A stretch of 64,000 bases of DNA from Rahnella aquatilis CIP 78.65 = ATCC 33071 (GCF_000241955.1 NC_016818.1:1674001-1738000); one strand, 5' to 3'; positions 48,572-57,018 are shown, counted from the stretch's first letter. Translations and numbers: made by a program. Notes: generated by a model not told the origin, from the letters alone.

Positions 48572-49634
48572 ATTATCGGTCGACAATCTGCACTTAACTT
48601 ATGGCGACAATCCGGTGCTGAAGGGCGTTTCCATGGAACTGAAACGCGGTGAAGTGGTGTCATTGCTCGGGCCTTCCGGCAGCGGAAAAACCACCTTGCT
48701 GCGTGCCGTCGCCGGGCTGGAAAAACCGGTGAAAGGCACCATCGTCATCGGCAAAAATAAGGTCTACGACGGCACACCGCGCAGTGAAATTCCGGCCGAA
48801 GAGCGAAATCTCGGGCTGGTGTTTCAGTCTTACGCGCTGTGGCCACACAAAACCGTGTTTGAGAACGTCGCGTATCCGCTTAAATTACGTAAGGTTTCGG
48901 CGGATGAAATTACCCGGCGTGTGCAGGATGTCCTGAATCAGCTGGGGCTGGGACATCTGGGCAAACGCCATCCGCATCAGCTTTCCGGTGGCCAGCAACA
49001 ACGCGTGGCGATTGGGCGTGCGCTGGTCTACAACCCGCCGGTGATTTTGCTCGATGAGCCGCTGTCGAACCTGGATGCCAAACTGCGTGAAGAGGCGCGG
49101 GTGTTCCTGCGCGAACTGATCATTAAACTCGGGCTGTCGGCGCTGATGGTGACGCACGACCAGAACGAAGCGATGGCGATTTCTGACCGCATTCTTTTGC
49201 TCAACAACGGCAAAATTGAACAGCAGGGTACGCCGCAGGATATGTACGGTTCGCCGAAGACCCTGTTTACCGCAGAATTTATGGGCAGCAACAATCGTCT
49301 GCACGGTAAAGTCACCGAAGTGCGTGATGGCAAAGCGCGTATCGAAGGCAGCGACTGGGTGCTGTGGGGGCTTGCGGGTGAAGGGGTACAGGCAGGGCAG
49401 GAAGGGACCGCGGTGATCCGCGTCGAACGCGTGGTGCTGGCCGACGGGCCGGGCGAGAATCAGCTGGAATTGCCGCTCCTGACCAGCATGTATCTCGGTG
49501 ACCGCTGGGAATATCTGTTCCGTACCGCCGGCGATGATTTTGTGATCCGCGCTTACGGCACAGACGTGCGCGACCCGCAGCATTGCCGTCTGGCACTTCC
49601 CGAAAACCATGTGTGGATCTTCCCGAAACAATAA
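48564..49634 (+). CDS. ABC importer ATPase (AfuC/FbpC-like)
   Basis: 356 residues from ATG 48564 (MIELSVDNLHLTYGDNPVLKG). Walker A LLGPSGSGKTTLLRAVAGLE, Q-loop VFQSYALWPHKTVFENV, signature LSGGQQQRVAIGRAL, Walker B VILLDEPLSNLDAKLREEAR, H-loop VTHDQNEAMAISDR, and a C-terminal TOBE domain (about 245-356). A longer frame from 48537 lies wholly inside the permease gene. Third gene of the operon, ended by a strong terminator. Confidence 0.93.
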   Translation: MIELSVDNLHLTYGDNPVLKGVSMELKRGEVVSLLGPSGSGKTTLLRAVAGLEKPVKGTIVIGKNKVYDGTPRSEIPAEERNLGLVFQSYALWPHKTVFENVAYPLKLRKVSADEITRRVQDVLNQLGLGHLGKRHPHQLSGGQQQRVAIGRALVYNPPVILLDEPLSNLDAKLREEARVFLRELIIKLGLSALMVTHDQNEAMAISDRILLLNNGKIEQQGTPQDMYGSPKTLFTAEFMGSNNRLHGKVTEVRDGKARIEGSDWVLWGLAGEGVQAGQEGTAVIRVERVVLADGPGENQLELPLLTSMYLGDRWEYLFRTAGDDFVIRAYGTDVRDPQHCRLALPENHVWIFPKQ

Positions 49635-49642
49635 GTGAGTCG

Positions 49643-49680
49643 CAGGGAGCGGTTCAGCGCCGCTCCCTGAAATATTTTTG
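49643..49680 (+). terminator. Terminator of the ABC importer operon
   Basis: CAGGGAGCG / CGCTCCCTG 9-bp stem, loop GTTCAGCGC, then AAATATTTTTG; nine bases after the ATPase stop. Confidence 0.85.
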
Positions 49681-49732
49681 TCATTTCCCGCGCGTAAAAT
49701 TCTGCTTCTTCTCTAAATAACGCAGAATAATC

Positions 49733-51358
49733 ATGAATTTAACTTCTTGTTTACGTATTGGTAAAATGCCATTCAACAAATTGTTTCGATCGGGGTTCAC
49801 CAAACGTCCGCGGGGGATCCTTTTTGGGGTAATTTGCGTTATCGCCCTGTTTTCTGCTTTGCAAATCTTCTCCACCGTGGTGCTCACCAAAATCCTGCAG
49901 GATGCCCGTAACAACGTTATTGCCACCGAAAGTCTGCGTCAGCAGCAAGCCGTCATGGATAAAGCCCGCATGGAGTTGCTGATGGCCAGTGACAAACTGA
50001 ACCGTGCCGGTATTTATTACATGCAGGATAAAGAAACCGGCTCGGTTGGCAGCTGGAACAGCCTGATGGAAGAATCCTTGGGTTCGCTTGCCGCGTCGCA
50101 AAAAGCTTTTACACAATTCGAAGGCATGACGAAAAACGCCGATACGGCTGCCACCGAGTTGAAAGCCAGCTATCAGATGTTCTATGACGGCTTGCGGGAA
50201 CAGGCGGCAGGGCTGCAAAAAAACAGCAATATCGACACCTTCTTTGAAGTGCCGATCCAGGCCTTTCAGGATGATTTCAGTCAAAAATATTATGCTTATC
50301 TGGCGGTAAATGAGCATACCGCGGTGTCCCTGAGCGACCGCCTGCTCAACGCGCTGACGCAGGCGAAAACGCTGTTTATGGGCGCGCTGGTGCTACTGGC
50401 GGTGATTGCGGTGCTGGTCTGGCGCGGCGTGTCGGCGTGGATCATCCGTCCGTTGCAACGCATGATCGGCCATATCAGCGTGCTGGCTGCCGGGGATTTA
50501 TCGCGCGATGTCAAAGATGACCAGGCGCGGGTGATTGAAGTGCGCGAGCTGGGTGTCAGCCTGCGCAATATGCAGCGCGGCCTGCAAAAACTGGTCAGTG
50601 AAGTGCGTGATGCCTCCTCGCATATCATGCTCAATATCAACCAGATGGCGAAAGGTAACGAAGAGTTGTCGGCGCAGGCGGCGATTCAGAGCGAAGAACT
50701 CAGAGCCGCCACTGAACATATCACCCATCTCAATGAACGCGTGAAAGAAAACGCCGCCCATGCACAGCAGGCCAGTCAACGCGCCGGGCAGGCGAAAGGC
50801 GTTGCGACGCGCGGCGGTGAAGTGATGGGGCAGGTGGATACGGCGATGAAAGAGATTGTCAGCCAGTCTTCAGAAATGAGCAGTATTGTGTCGATGATCG
50901 ACAGCGTGGCGTTTCAGACCAACATTCTGGCACTGAATGCCGCCATTGAAGCCGCACATGCCGGGCAGCACGGGCGCGGTTTTGCGGTGGTGGCGAAAGA
51001 AATCGGTCTGCTGGCGCAAAAGAGCAGCCATTCGACGCGCGGTATTCACCAGTTGATTGATGATTCCGTACAGCAAATCAGCCGGGGTTCCGCGTCGGTC
51101 ACGGTGCTGAGCCAGAGCCTGGAAGAGATCATCAGCATCTTCAATGGCCTCAGCACGTTAGTGAAGGAGATTTCAGAAGCGACGCAATACCAGGGACAAA
51201 GTGTTCACGATGTCTCCGAACGCATTACCGCGCTTAACCATCTGACACTGCAAAACGGCAAACTGGCGGATCACGCGGCAGCCTCTTCCCAGCAGTTACT
51301 TGAGCAGTCACAGCGGCTGGAAAAAGCCGTGGCGCGTTTCGCCCTGACCGCTGCGTGA
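49733..51358 (+). CDS. Methyl-accepting chemotaxis protein
   Basis: 541 residues. TM1 at about 29-51, periplasmic four-helix ligand-binding domain (about 52-211), TM2 about 213-232, HAMP about 232-285 (RPLQRMIGHISVLAAGDLSRDV) and a long coiled-coil signalling domain with tip FQTNILALNAAIEAAHAGQHGRGFAVVA split around residue 400. The tip differs from the canonical EAARAGEQGRG and there is no CheR/CheB-binding NWETF-type pentapeptide at the C-terminus (ends ARFALTAA). Start 49733 has a weak SD; 49766 is an alternative. It follows the importer operon and may sense the same ligand, which is only a neighbourhood inference. Confidence 0.9.
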   Translation: MNLTSCLRIGKMPFNKLFRSGFTKRPRGILFGVICVIALFSALQIFSTVVLTKILQDARNNVIATESLRQQQAVMDKARMELLMASDKLNRAGIYYMQDKETGSVGSWNSLMEESLGSLAASQKAFTQFEGMTKNADTAATELKASYQMFYDGLREQAAGLQKNSNIDTFFEVPIQAFQDDFSQKYYAYLAVNEHTAVSLSDRLLNALTQAKTLFMGALVLLAVIAVLVWRGVSAWIIRPLQRMIGHISVLAAGDLSRDVKDDQARVIEVRELGVSLRNMQRGLQKLVSEVRDASSHIMLNINQMAKGNEELSAQAAIQSEELRAATEHITHLNERVKENAAHAQQASQRAGQAKGVATRGGEVMGQVDTAMKEIVSQSSEMSSIVSMIDSVAFQTNILALNAAIEAAHAGQHGRGFAVVAKEIGLLAQKSSHSTRGIHQLIDDSVQQISRGSASVTVLSQSLEEIISIFNGLSTLVKEISEATQYQGQSVHDVSERITALNHLTLQNGKLADHAAASSQQLLEQSQRLEKAVARFALTAA

Positions 51359-51366
51359 TGTTGCAG

Positions 51367-51990
51367 TTATTTTTGATGCCATACCAGCAGGCTGCCTTCG
51401 CTGTGTCCGGTCACCGGATCGGTGGCGGGCAGCGGGACGGCCTTGACTGCTTTGGTGCGCGCCGCCAGTTGCGGCACTTCGTCGTGGCATAAATCGGCTT
51501 TAATGCCCGGCGGATACGCCCCGACCAGCATAAAATCTTCATCGGCGGAAATTTGTTTGTGGCCAATCCCGGCCGGAAGCAGTAATACATCGCCGACTTT
51601 CACCTCGATAATATTGCCGTGCTCGCCGCCCAGTTGCAGCTTCGCCGAACCGGCAAAAACACCCAGTACTTCATGTGTATTGGAATGAAAATGCGTGAAG
51701 GTGTAGACGGGATAACGCCACTGTGGCGGCCAGCCGTTGGCGCGGAAAAGGTGTTCGAGATATTCGGCATTATCGGGGGTATCAGGCGGAATAACGCGGT
51801 GGTAGATCAACACGGGTAACGTGTTATTCGGCACACCGCCGTCGGGTTTCTCAATCAACAGAGTATCCATAGCAACCTCCCGGGGCGTCGCGAAGCCCGT
51901 TTGGGGTATCGGCATCAGGGCAATCACACCCAGCAAAGTAACGAACCGGCGTCGATCCAAATGCATCAGGAATGGCTCCTTGTCGCGCAT
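51367..51990 (-). CDS. Cupin-domain protein (YjlB-like) with possible Tat signal
   Basis: Up to 207 residues. The core (MDTLLIEKPDGGVPNNTLPV to the end) is a single cupin with histidines THFHSNTHEVLGVFAGSAKLQLGG and GVGDVLLLPAGIGHKQ-like second motif (VKVGDVLLLPAGIGHK), as in bacterial YjlB-type proteins. Starts: ATG 51990, ATG 51966 (MHLDRRRFVTLLG, twin-arginine-like signal, SD AAGGAG nine bases before) and ATG 51870 (core only, SD GGGAGG seven bases before). The widest frame is given. Enzymatic role unknown; nine bases separate its stop from the chemoreceptor stop. Confidence 0.75.
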   Translation of the reverse strand: MRDKEPFLMHLDRRRFVTLLGVIALMPIPQTGFATPREVAMDTLLIEKPDGGVPNNTLPVLIYHRVIPPDTPDNAEYLEHLFRANGWPPQWRYPVYTFTHFHSNTHEVLGVFAGSAKLQLGGEHGNIIEVKVGDVLLLPAGIGHKQISADEDFMLVGAYPPGIKADLCHDEVPQLAARTKAVKAVPLPATDPVTGHSEGSLLVWHQK

Positions 51991-52206
51991 TCAATGGCTT
52001 ATCTCTTTCATGTATAGATCAAAAAGCCCTGAATATCCTCTTTTGCCCACACAAAAATGTCCCTCCGGCCACGCGCAAACTGTCAGTACCGGTTATCAGA
52101 AAAAACTTAAAATATGGTGTAATCAACAAATAAAAGTCATATCGGCTGGCGAAATCCCTTATGTCTTCTATGCTTAACAAGACAAAAATACTCAGGAGGA
52201 GAAGTT

Positions 52207-52539
52207 ATGAATAAGAAAATGTTACTTGTGGTTGCTACAGCAGTTTCGGTACTGGCCGGGTGTCAGACTTATGACCGTGCAGCGAGCTATGTGAAAGAGC
52301 CGGTCGTCAGCGACGTGAAAGTCGGGATGACGAAATCGCAGGTTCGTGCTATTGCAGGGCCACCGTCAACGGAAGCGACGCTGATCCATGCGAAAGGGAC
52401 GTGTCAGACTTATGCGGTCGCACCGCGTGATGGTAAAGCTCAGACCTACTTCGTCAGCTTTAACGACACCGGTCATGTCATGAACAAAGGTTATCAGTCT
52501 TGTTCTGACTACGACAAAGACCCGCAGGCTGCCCAGTAA
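52207..52539 (+). CDS. osmE: Osmotically induced lipoprotein OsmE
   Basis: 110 residues (E. coli 112). Lipobox VLAGC with Cys19 after a short signal, then a SmpA/OmlA-type domain: VGMTKSQVRAIAGPPSTEATLIHAKGTCQTYAV and YFVSFNDTGHVMNKGYQSCSDYDKDPQAA, closely matching E. coli OsmE. Outer-membrane lipoprotein induced by osmotic stress and stationary phase; function unknown. Strong SD AGGAGGAG. In E. coli osmE lies far from ompA, so this neighbourhood is different. Confidence 0.93.
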   Translation: MNKKMLLVVATAVSVLAGCQTYDRAASYVKEPVVSDVKVGMTKSQVRAIAGPPSTEATLIHAKGTCQTYAVAPRDGKAQTYFVSFNDTGHVMNKGYQSCSDYDKDPQAAQ

Positions 52540-52547
52540 CACATCCT

Positions 52548-52576
52548 CTGTGCCGCCCCTCGCGGCACAGATTTTC
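52548..52576 (+). terminator. osmE terminator
   Basis: CTGTGCCGC-CCCTC-GCGGCACAG followed by ATTTTCC, eight bases after the osmE stop. Confidence 0.88.
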
Positions 52577-52593
52577 CGTCGTGAAAAATAGCG

Positions 52594-54426
52594 TCAAAAA
52601 CCCGTCACCATAAATTCCCCAAACTCTTCTTTTAGCTTAGCCACCGCTCCCGCCGGGGGAGAATCGCCGTTCGCCAGTCCTGAGAAATACTGCCTGACCT
52701 CCCTGAGCAGTGGCATCTCAGCGGCTTGACCGGGAGATTTTAGTCCGATAATTTGTGCCAGGCTTGCGGGGTTTTGTAAGGTACGACTCAGTTCTTTTAC
52801 ATTGGCGAATGTATGGGTTGACCCCTGCTGGAATGAAACTGAAAGACTATTTTTTCCGTTCGTGGCGCTCAGAGACTGAAAAACCAGCTTCAGATATTTA
52901 CGCGTGGCCCGTAGCAACGGATTTTGGTTCATCAGCTGTTCAACTTGTTGGATGTTGCTGAAATTGACCGTCGAGGCATCACTGAAGAGCAGGTCATAAG
53001 CTTGCTGTACATAGGTGTTCGGATTGCTTATGGCAGTAATAAATTCATTCATGGTCTGCGGTGCCTCCCGACTTCGGCTGGCACCACTCACGAAACGTTG
53101 CAGAGAATCAGAAAGTTGTTCGCTTTGCAGCGTTCTTACCACAAAAGCTTTGATGACATTATCTTGCGAGATAACATCCGCATTCTTTTCCTGCTCATTG
53201 TGGCCTTCTATCGGCAAAATCAATAGCCTGGAACTACAGCCTGCCTTCTTTCTCAGATAAGCATATTCGCCCACGGTGCCTGCGCCCGCAGTGGTTATAC
53301 CATCCGCGTCAGCTAAATAAGCCAGATGCATGGCATTCAGATTTCCCACGGCGCCTGCGCCACAGAAGAGGAATATCAGTTCGCAGAAAGCGGGATCACC
53401 CGCGAGCATCCTTTCATTCACACATCTGGCGATAATATTGGTTTTCTTATGGGCATAAACGTAGATGATATTTCGGGCATCTCCGCCATGTTTCACGCCT
53501 GAGCCACATATCACACCTGCGAAAGGTTTATCAGACTCATTCAGCCGGGTATCAATCTGTTCTTTTGAAAGGGCGAAGGTCAGCAGTAAGTCAGCAATTT
53601 TTATGCGGGAAATATATTTCGGTGTTCCGCTATAAATATTCAGGCGTGTAGCGATTTCACACAGGCTATTGAGTGTGTTGCATCCTCCTAAATCAATATG
53701 GGAGATTTTTTCTCCGTATCCGCCAAGGACTTTAGACAACAATGCATATTTGGGTAACAAATTGAGTTGGGTGTCATTGAGATTGAGTAATATCGCATGG
53801 TTTTGCTGATCCAGACAGCGTTTCCCGGGGACACCAGCCGATGAGGCGGCTTTTTGTAAATAGGGATCCATATCAGTCAGCAAATAAGTTCGCTCAGCGA
53901 TGACGGTGTGACCAAATTCCGCTAAAACCCCGGACATCAGATCCTTTGCTGAAATAACGGATAACGCATTTTCTGAGGTGTCGTTCTTAAAATAAACACA
54001 TTCATTCAAATTGGTTATGATTTTTTGTTTTTTTTCACTGGTATTGATTTTATTCTGCTGATTGCGTAAGGGGAAATGTGTGACACGTTGCAAAATATTG
54101 GCATCGTCAGAACCGCCGGTATCTTTATTTAAATATCCGTAAATTGATTTATCAGACTCGGCAATCCAAACATGAATTTTTTGGCTGACCAGTTTCCTGG
54201 CCAGTGAGGCCACCAGAGGGGATCGCGGCGTCCCTTCCCATGGGCAGGGAACGTGAAATATCACGATACTGTCCTCGGGAATGGATTTTTTTTCTAATGC
54301 CAATGTAATGATATTTAACAAACGTGCGGTATGTCCGCCACCCGTAGGGGAATAACTGACAATAATTAATTTAGCAGACGCGTCTTGTTTTAACTTTGTT
54401 ATTGATGCATTTATCATAGCTTTCAT
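52594..54426 (-). CDS. Uncharacterised GT-B glycosyltransferase-like protein
   Basis: 610 residues, no signal peptide or membrane segment seen. Two motifs resemble GT-B enzymes of the MurG / MGDG-synthase type: a glycine-rich loop near the N-terminus, SYSPTGGGHTARLL (GGGH at 29-32), and a nucleotide-sugar-site-like block at 376-416, TTAGAGTVGEYAYL then LPIEGHNEQEKNA, parallel to the MurG pattern of small residues, T-x-x-E, then P and Q..NA. About 190 extra residues follow (420-610), helical and without recognised motifs. The N-terminal third is strongly AT-rich compared with the neighbours, suggesting transfer. ATG 54426 has AGGGC close upstream. No companion gene on the strand. Donor and acceptor are unknown; glycosyltransferase identity is inference from motifs. 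Confidence 0.6.
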   Translation of the reverse strand: MKAMINASITKLKQDASAKLIIVSYSPTGGGHTARLLNIITLALEKKSIPEDSIVIFHVPCPWEGTPRSPLVASLARKLVSQKIHVWIAESDKSIYGYLNKDTGGSDDANILQRVTHFPLRNQQNKINTSEKKQKIITNLNECVYFKNDTSENALSVISAKDLMSGVLAEFGHTVIAERTYLLTDMDPYLQKAASSAGVPGKRCLDQQNHAILLNLNDTQLNLLPKYALLSKVLGGYGEKISHIDLGGCNTLNSLCEIATRLNIYSGTPKYISRIKIADLLLTFALSKEQIDTRLNESDKPFAGVICGSGVKHGGDARNIIYVYAHKKTNIIARCVNERMLAGDPAFCELIFLFCGAGAVGNLNAMHLAYLADADGITTAGAGTVGEYAYLRKKAGCSSRLLILPIEGHNEQEKNADVISQDNVIKAFVVRTLQSEQLSDSLQRFVSGASRSREAPQTMNEFITAISNPNTYVQQAYDLLFSDASTVNFSNIQQVEQLMNQNPLLRATRKYLKLVFQSLSATNGKNSLSVSFQQGSTHTFANVKELSRTLQNPASLAQIIGLKSPGQAAEMPLLREVRQYFSGLANGDSPPAGAVAKLKEEFGEFMVTGF

Positions 54427-54597
54427 TACGCCCTAATAATATATCTAGTGAATGGTTTATTGTTGGCTATTTTACAAATGAATAGAAATTTTTAATTCTT
54501 TAATTAAAAACGGGGAGGAGCAATACCTGATGATAAAAAGGCATTGCTACGAACTGTTAAAAATGGATGTTGAAACCTGTGCTAAGAACAATCCTTT

Positions 54598-55347
54598 TTA
54601 TTTTTGGGGGAGGCGCAGCTCGATAGTAAAATCATAATAATCATTAAGACACCATGTACAGGTGTATTCTACAGGTTGCTCATGGTATGTGTAACCCGTT
54701 CGCGTCACCAGTAACAAAGGATGATGTTCTTTGATACCAAGATAATAGGCCAGTTTGTTATCTGTCATCACAGCTTTAAAATGCTGGCTCGCTCTCAGCA
54801 CCGGGGAGCCTTTTTTCTCCAGATACAGGTAAAGGGACTCATCGAGTTCATTAATTTTATCTAACAAATGTGCGGGCAGAATGGCCGTTTGAAGAGAAAC
54901 GGCGATGCCGTTGATTTTTCGTAAACGGGTCAGTTCGACGACTTCTTTTTGCTCATCCGCCAGGCGCAGAATTTCCCGTTCCTTCGGCGTTGATGCCCGC
55001 CGCAAATATCCCACCAGTTCACTTTGTGCTTTTCCCCCGCTGGCATCAGCCATTTCGCTGAAACTTTCCAGCAGCGGCAGGGACTGGCGGACATGCGGGG
55101 CGACAAAAGTGCCGGAGCCCTGATTACGGATAAGTATTCCCTCCTCAAGCAATTGCTGAAACGCCTTGCGGATCGTGCCACGCGCGATGTTGAGCGACTC
55201 GACCAGGTCACGCTCTGATGGGATCGCATCTCCCGGTTGAAGCTCATGCCTGGCAATCGCCGATTTAACGGAATTAATCAGCTGCATATACAGCGGCATG
55301 CCATTGCTGGCATCAAGCTGAAACAGGCTGGCGGGAGAAGTTGTCAT
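54598..55347 (-). CDS. GntR/HutC-family regulator
   Basis: 249 residues. N-terminal winged helix (about 15-85: PLYMQLINSVKSAIARHELQPGDAIPSERDL, RGTIRKAFQQLLEEGILIRNQGSGTFV) and C-terminal UTRA effector domain (about 95-245), as in NagR/FrlR/PhnF-type regulators that bind phosphorylated sugars. Divergent from the PTS-like gene at 55589; the 241-base gap contains three phased TGGTA repeats that may be its operators. Likely controls the 55589-57011 unit. Confidence 0.88.
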   Translation of the reverse strand: MTTSPASLFQLDASNGMPLYMQLINSVKSAIARHELQPGDAIPSERDLVESLNIARGTIRKAFQQLLEEGILIRNQGSGTFVAPHVRQSLPLLESFSEMADASGGKAQSELVGYLRRASTPKEREILRLADEQKEVVELTRLRKINGIAVSLQTAILPAHLLDKINELDESLYLYLEKKGSPVLRASQHFKAVMTDNKLAYYLGIKEHHPLLLVTRTGYTYHEQPVEYTCTWCLNDYYDFTIELRLPQK

Positions 55348-55506
55348 TGTTTATCCAGTATTGTACAGAGTGGTTTATTAAATAGTGAACCAGTTGTTAT
55401 TTGGAAAATCAATCTGTCCATCCTGACTTTCTTAGAAACTCATTAATAATGATAGCATGATCACAAACTAAGTCTTCCAGACTGCATAATAACACAAGTT
55501 TCCTTA

Positions 55507-55534
55507 TGGTATCCAAGTGGTACATAATTGGTAC
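55507..55534 (+). promoter_or_regulatory. Three phased TGGTA(C/T) repeats, candidate GntR operators
   Basis: TGGTAT at 55507, TGGTAC at 55518 and TGGTAC at 55529, exactly 11 bases apart, about one helical turn. TGGTA is the half-site of several HutC-type regulators (NagR/YvoA-like TGGTAT...). They lie about 55-80 bases before the PTS-like gene. Confidence 0.55.
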
Positions 55535-55588
55535 TTAAATCATAAGATTTTTTACCATTCCGGATGAATAACAACCTCAGGTGAATTT

Positions 55589-56068
55589 ATGCAAGGGAAC
55601 TTTTTCGTCATCATGCAGCGGTTAGGCAAAGCGTTAATGCTGCCTATTGCTGTGCTACCCGTTGCCGGACTCTTGTTACGTCCGGGACAACCAGACGTAT
55701 TTGACATTGCTTATGTGACTAAAGCAGGACCAACACTTTTCGATAATCTGCCCTTACTCTTCGCGATTGGTATCAGCGGCGGGCTGGCAAAAGATAATCA
55801 TTGTGCTGCCAGTCCTGCAATTAACGCCTCACAGCTTGCTGCCGCCTGTCTCGATGCCCTGGGCGGAGGAAAAAATCTGATACGGGTTGATGCCTGTATA
55901 ACCCGGTTACGCCTCGGAATTGTCGACATGGAGATGATCCGGGAGTCAGCGTTAAAAAAACTGGGAGCGATGGGGGTGATAAAACGTGGAGATTCAGGTC
56001 TTCAGGTTATCATTGGTACACAGGCGGAAATTATAGCCAGTGAAATTCGTGAATTAGTGAATCAATAA
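55589..56068 (+). pseudogene. PTS EIICB remnant: IIC N-terminus joined to a IIB domain
   Basis: 159 residues in one open frame. Residues 8-70 (QRLGKALMLPIAVLPVAGLL ... FDNLPLLFAIGISGGLAKDN) match the start of NagE/glucose-family IIC. At about 70-76 the sequence jumps to a IIB domain (78-159) with the phosphocysteine in DACITRLR (Cys103). Some 300 residues of IIC, including the sugar site, are missing, so it cannot transport by itself. The frame is intact and the IIB motif conserved, so it may still be a phosphoacceptor rather than a dead gene. It starts a GntR-flanked unit with the gene at 56082, 13 bases on. Confidence 0.7.
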
Positions 56069-56081
56069 GGACATCTATCTC

Positions 56082-57011
56082 ATGACAAAGAAACGATTAC
56101 TGGATTGTTGTGCTTCGGATATCGTTAACATGGACCGGGAGATGCTTCTTTATGCTATCCGTGCCAGCGAAGGCCGCGTGTTAGTCAGTGAAACGATCGC
56201 CATCACTCAGCCTTTACTGAACAACGTCAGCAATGCGGAGCTCGCCGCGTCACAGGGTGCAGATATTTTACTGATCAATATGTTTGACCTTGAGAGTCCG
56301 GAGATCAAAGGATTGACTGCAGATATCGCACCTCAACATATTTTGCACGAATTGCAGAGGCTTACCGGTCGCATTATTGGTGTCAATCTGGAAGCGGTGG
56401 ATCCTGAATTTGCCTCCTCGCATGAGGATATCTGGAAAATGAAACCCGGCAGGATGGCGACGGCAGAGAACGCCCGTAAGCTGGTTGAAATGGGGGCGCA
56501 AATTCTGGTACTGACCGGCAATCCGAACAACGGTGTCAGCAACCGCGCGCTGGGACTGGCGATCAGTGATATTCGTCAGGCTGTCGGAGACCATGCTGTG
56601 GTGATCACGGGTAAAATGCACGGTGCCGGTGTGGTGCGGGAAAGTGGTGCTGCCATTATCAGCGAAGAAGATGTTGCCTGGTTTGCCTCACAGGGTGCAG
56701 ATGTTGTTCTGATCCCTGCTCCGGGAACCGTTCCGGGGATGAGCCAGGAGAAAGTCACGTCGCTGATTGCCCGTGCGCATGCGCACGGCGCGCTGGCAAT
56801 GACCACTATCGGCACGTCACAGGAAGGCGCAGATGTCAGTACGGTGCGACAAATTGCGCTGATGAGCAAAATGGCCGGCGCTGATTTGCATCACATCGGC
56901 GATACAGGTTATATGGGGATCGCACTGCCCGAGAATATCATGGCTTACAGTATTGCGATCCGCGGTGTACGCCATACCTATACCCGCATGGCGAGATCGA
57001 TTAACCGCTAA
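56082..57011 (+). CDS. Uncharacterised barrel-like protein linked to a PTS gene
   Basis: 309 residues, soluble. Alternating strand/helix pattern with repeated GADILLINMFDL, GAQILVLTGNP, GADVVLIPAPGT and GADLHHIGDTGYMGI, as in (beta/alpha)8 barrels with phosphate-binding glycine loops. Conserved-looking charged positions include NLEAVD, KMHGAGV and TTIGTSQEG. I do not recognise a characterised family. It follows the IIB-containing gene by 13 bases and shares its GntR-type control, so it may act on a sugar phosphate; that is inference. Confidence 0.65.
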   Translation: MTKKRLLDCCASDIVNMDREMLLYAIRASEGRVLVSETIAITQPLLNNVSNAELAASQGADILLINMFDLESPEIKGLTADIAPQHILHELQRLTGRIIGVNLEAVDPEFASSHEDIWKMKPGRMATAENARKLVEMGAQILVLTGNPNNGVSNRALGLAISDIRQAVGDHAVVITGKMHGAGVVRESGAAIISEEDVAWFASQGADVVLIPAPGTVPGMSQEKVTSLIARAHAHGALAMTTIGTSQEGADVSTVRQIALMSKMAGADLHHIGDTGYMGIALPENIMAYSIAIRGVRHTYTRMARSINR

Positions 57012-57018
57012 TCTGAAC

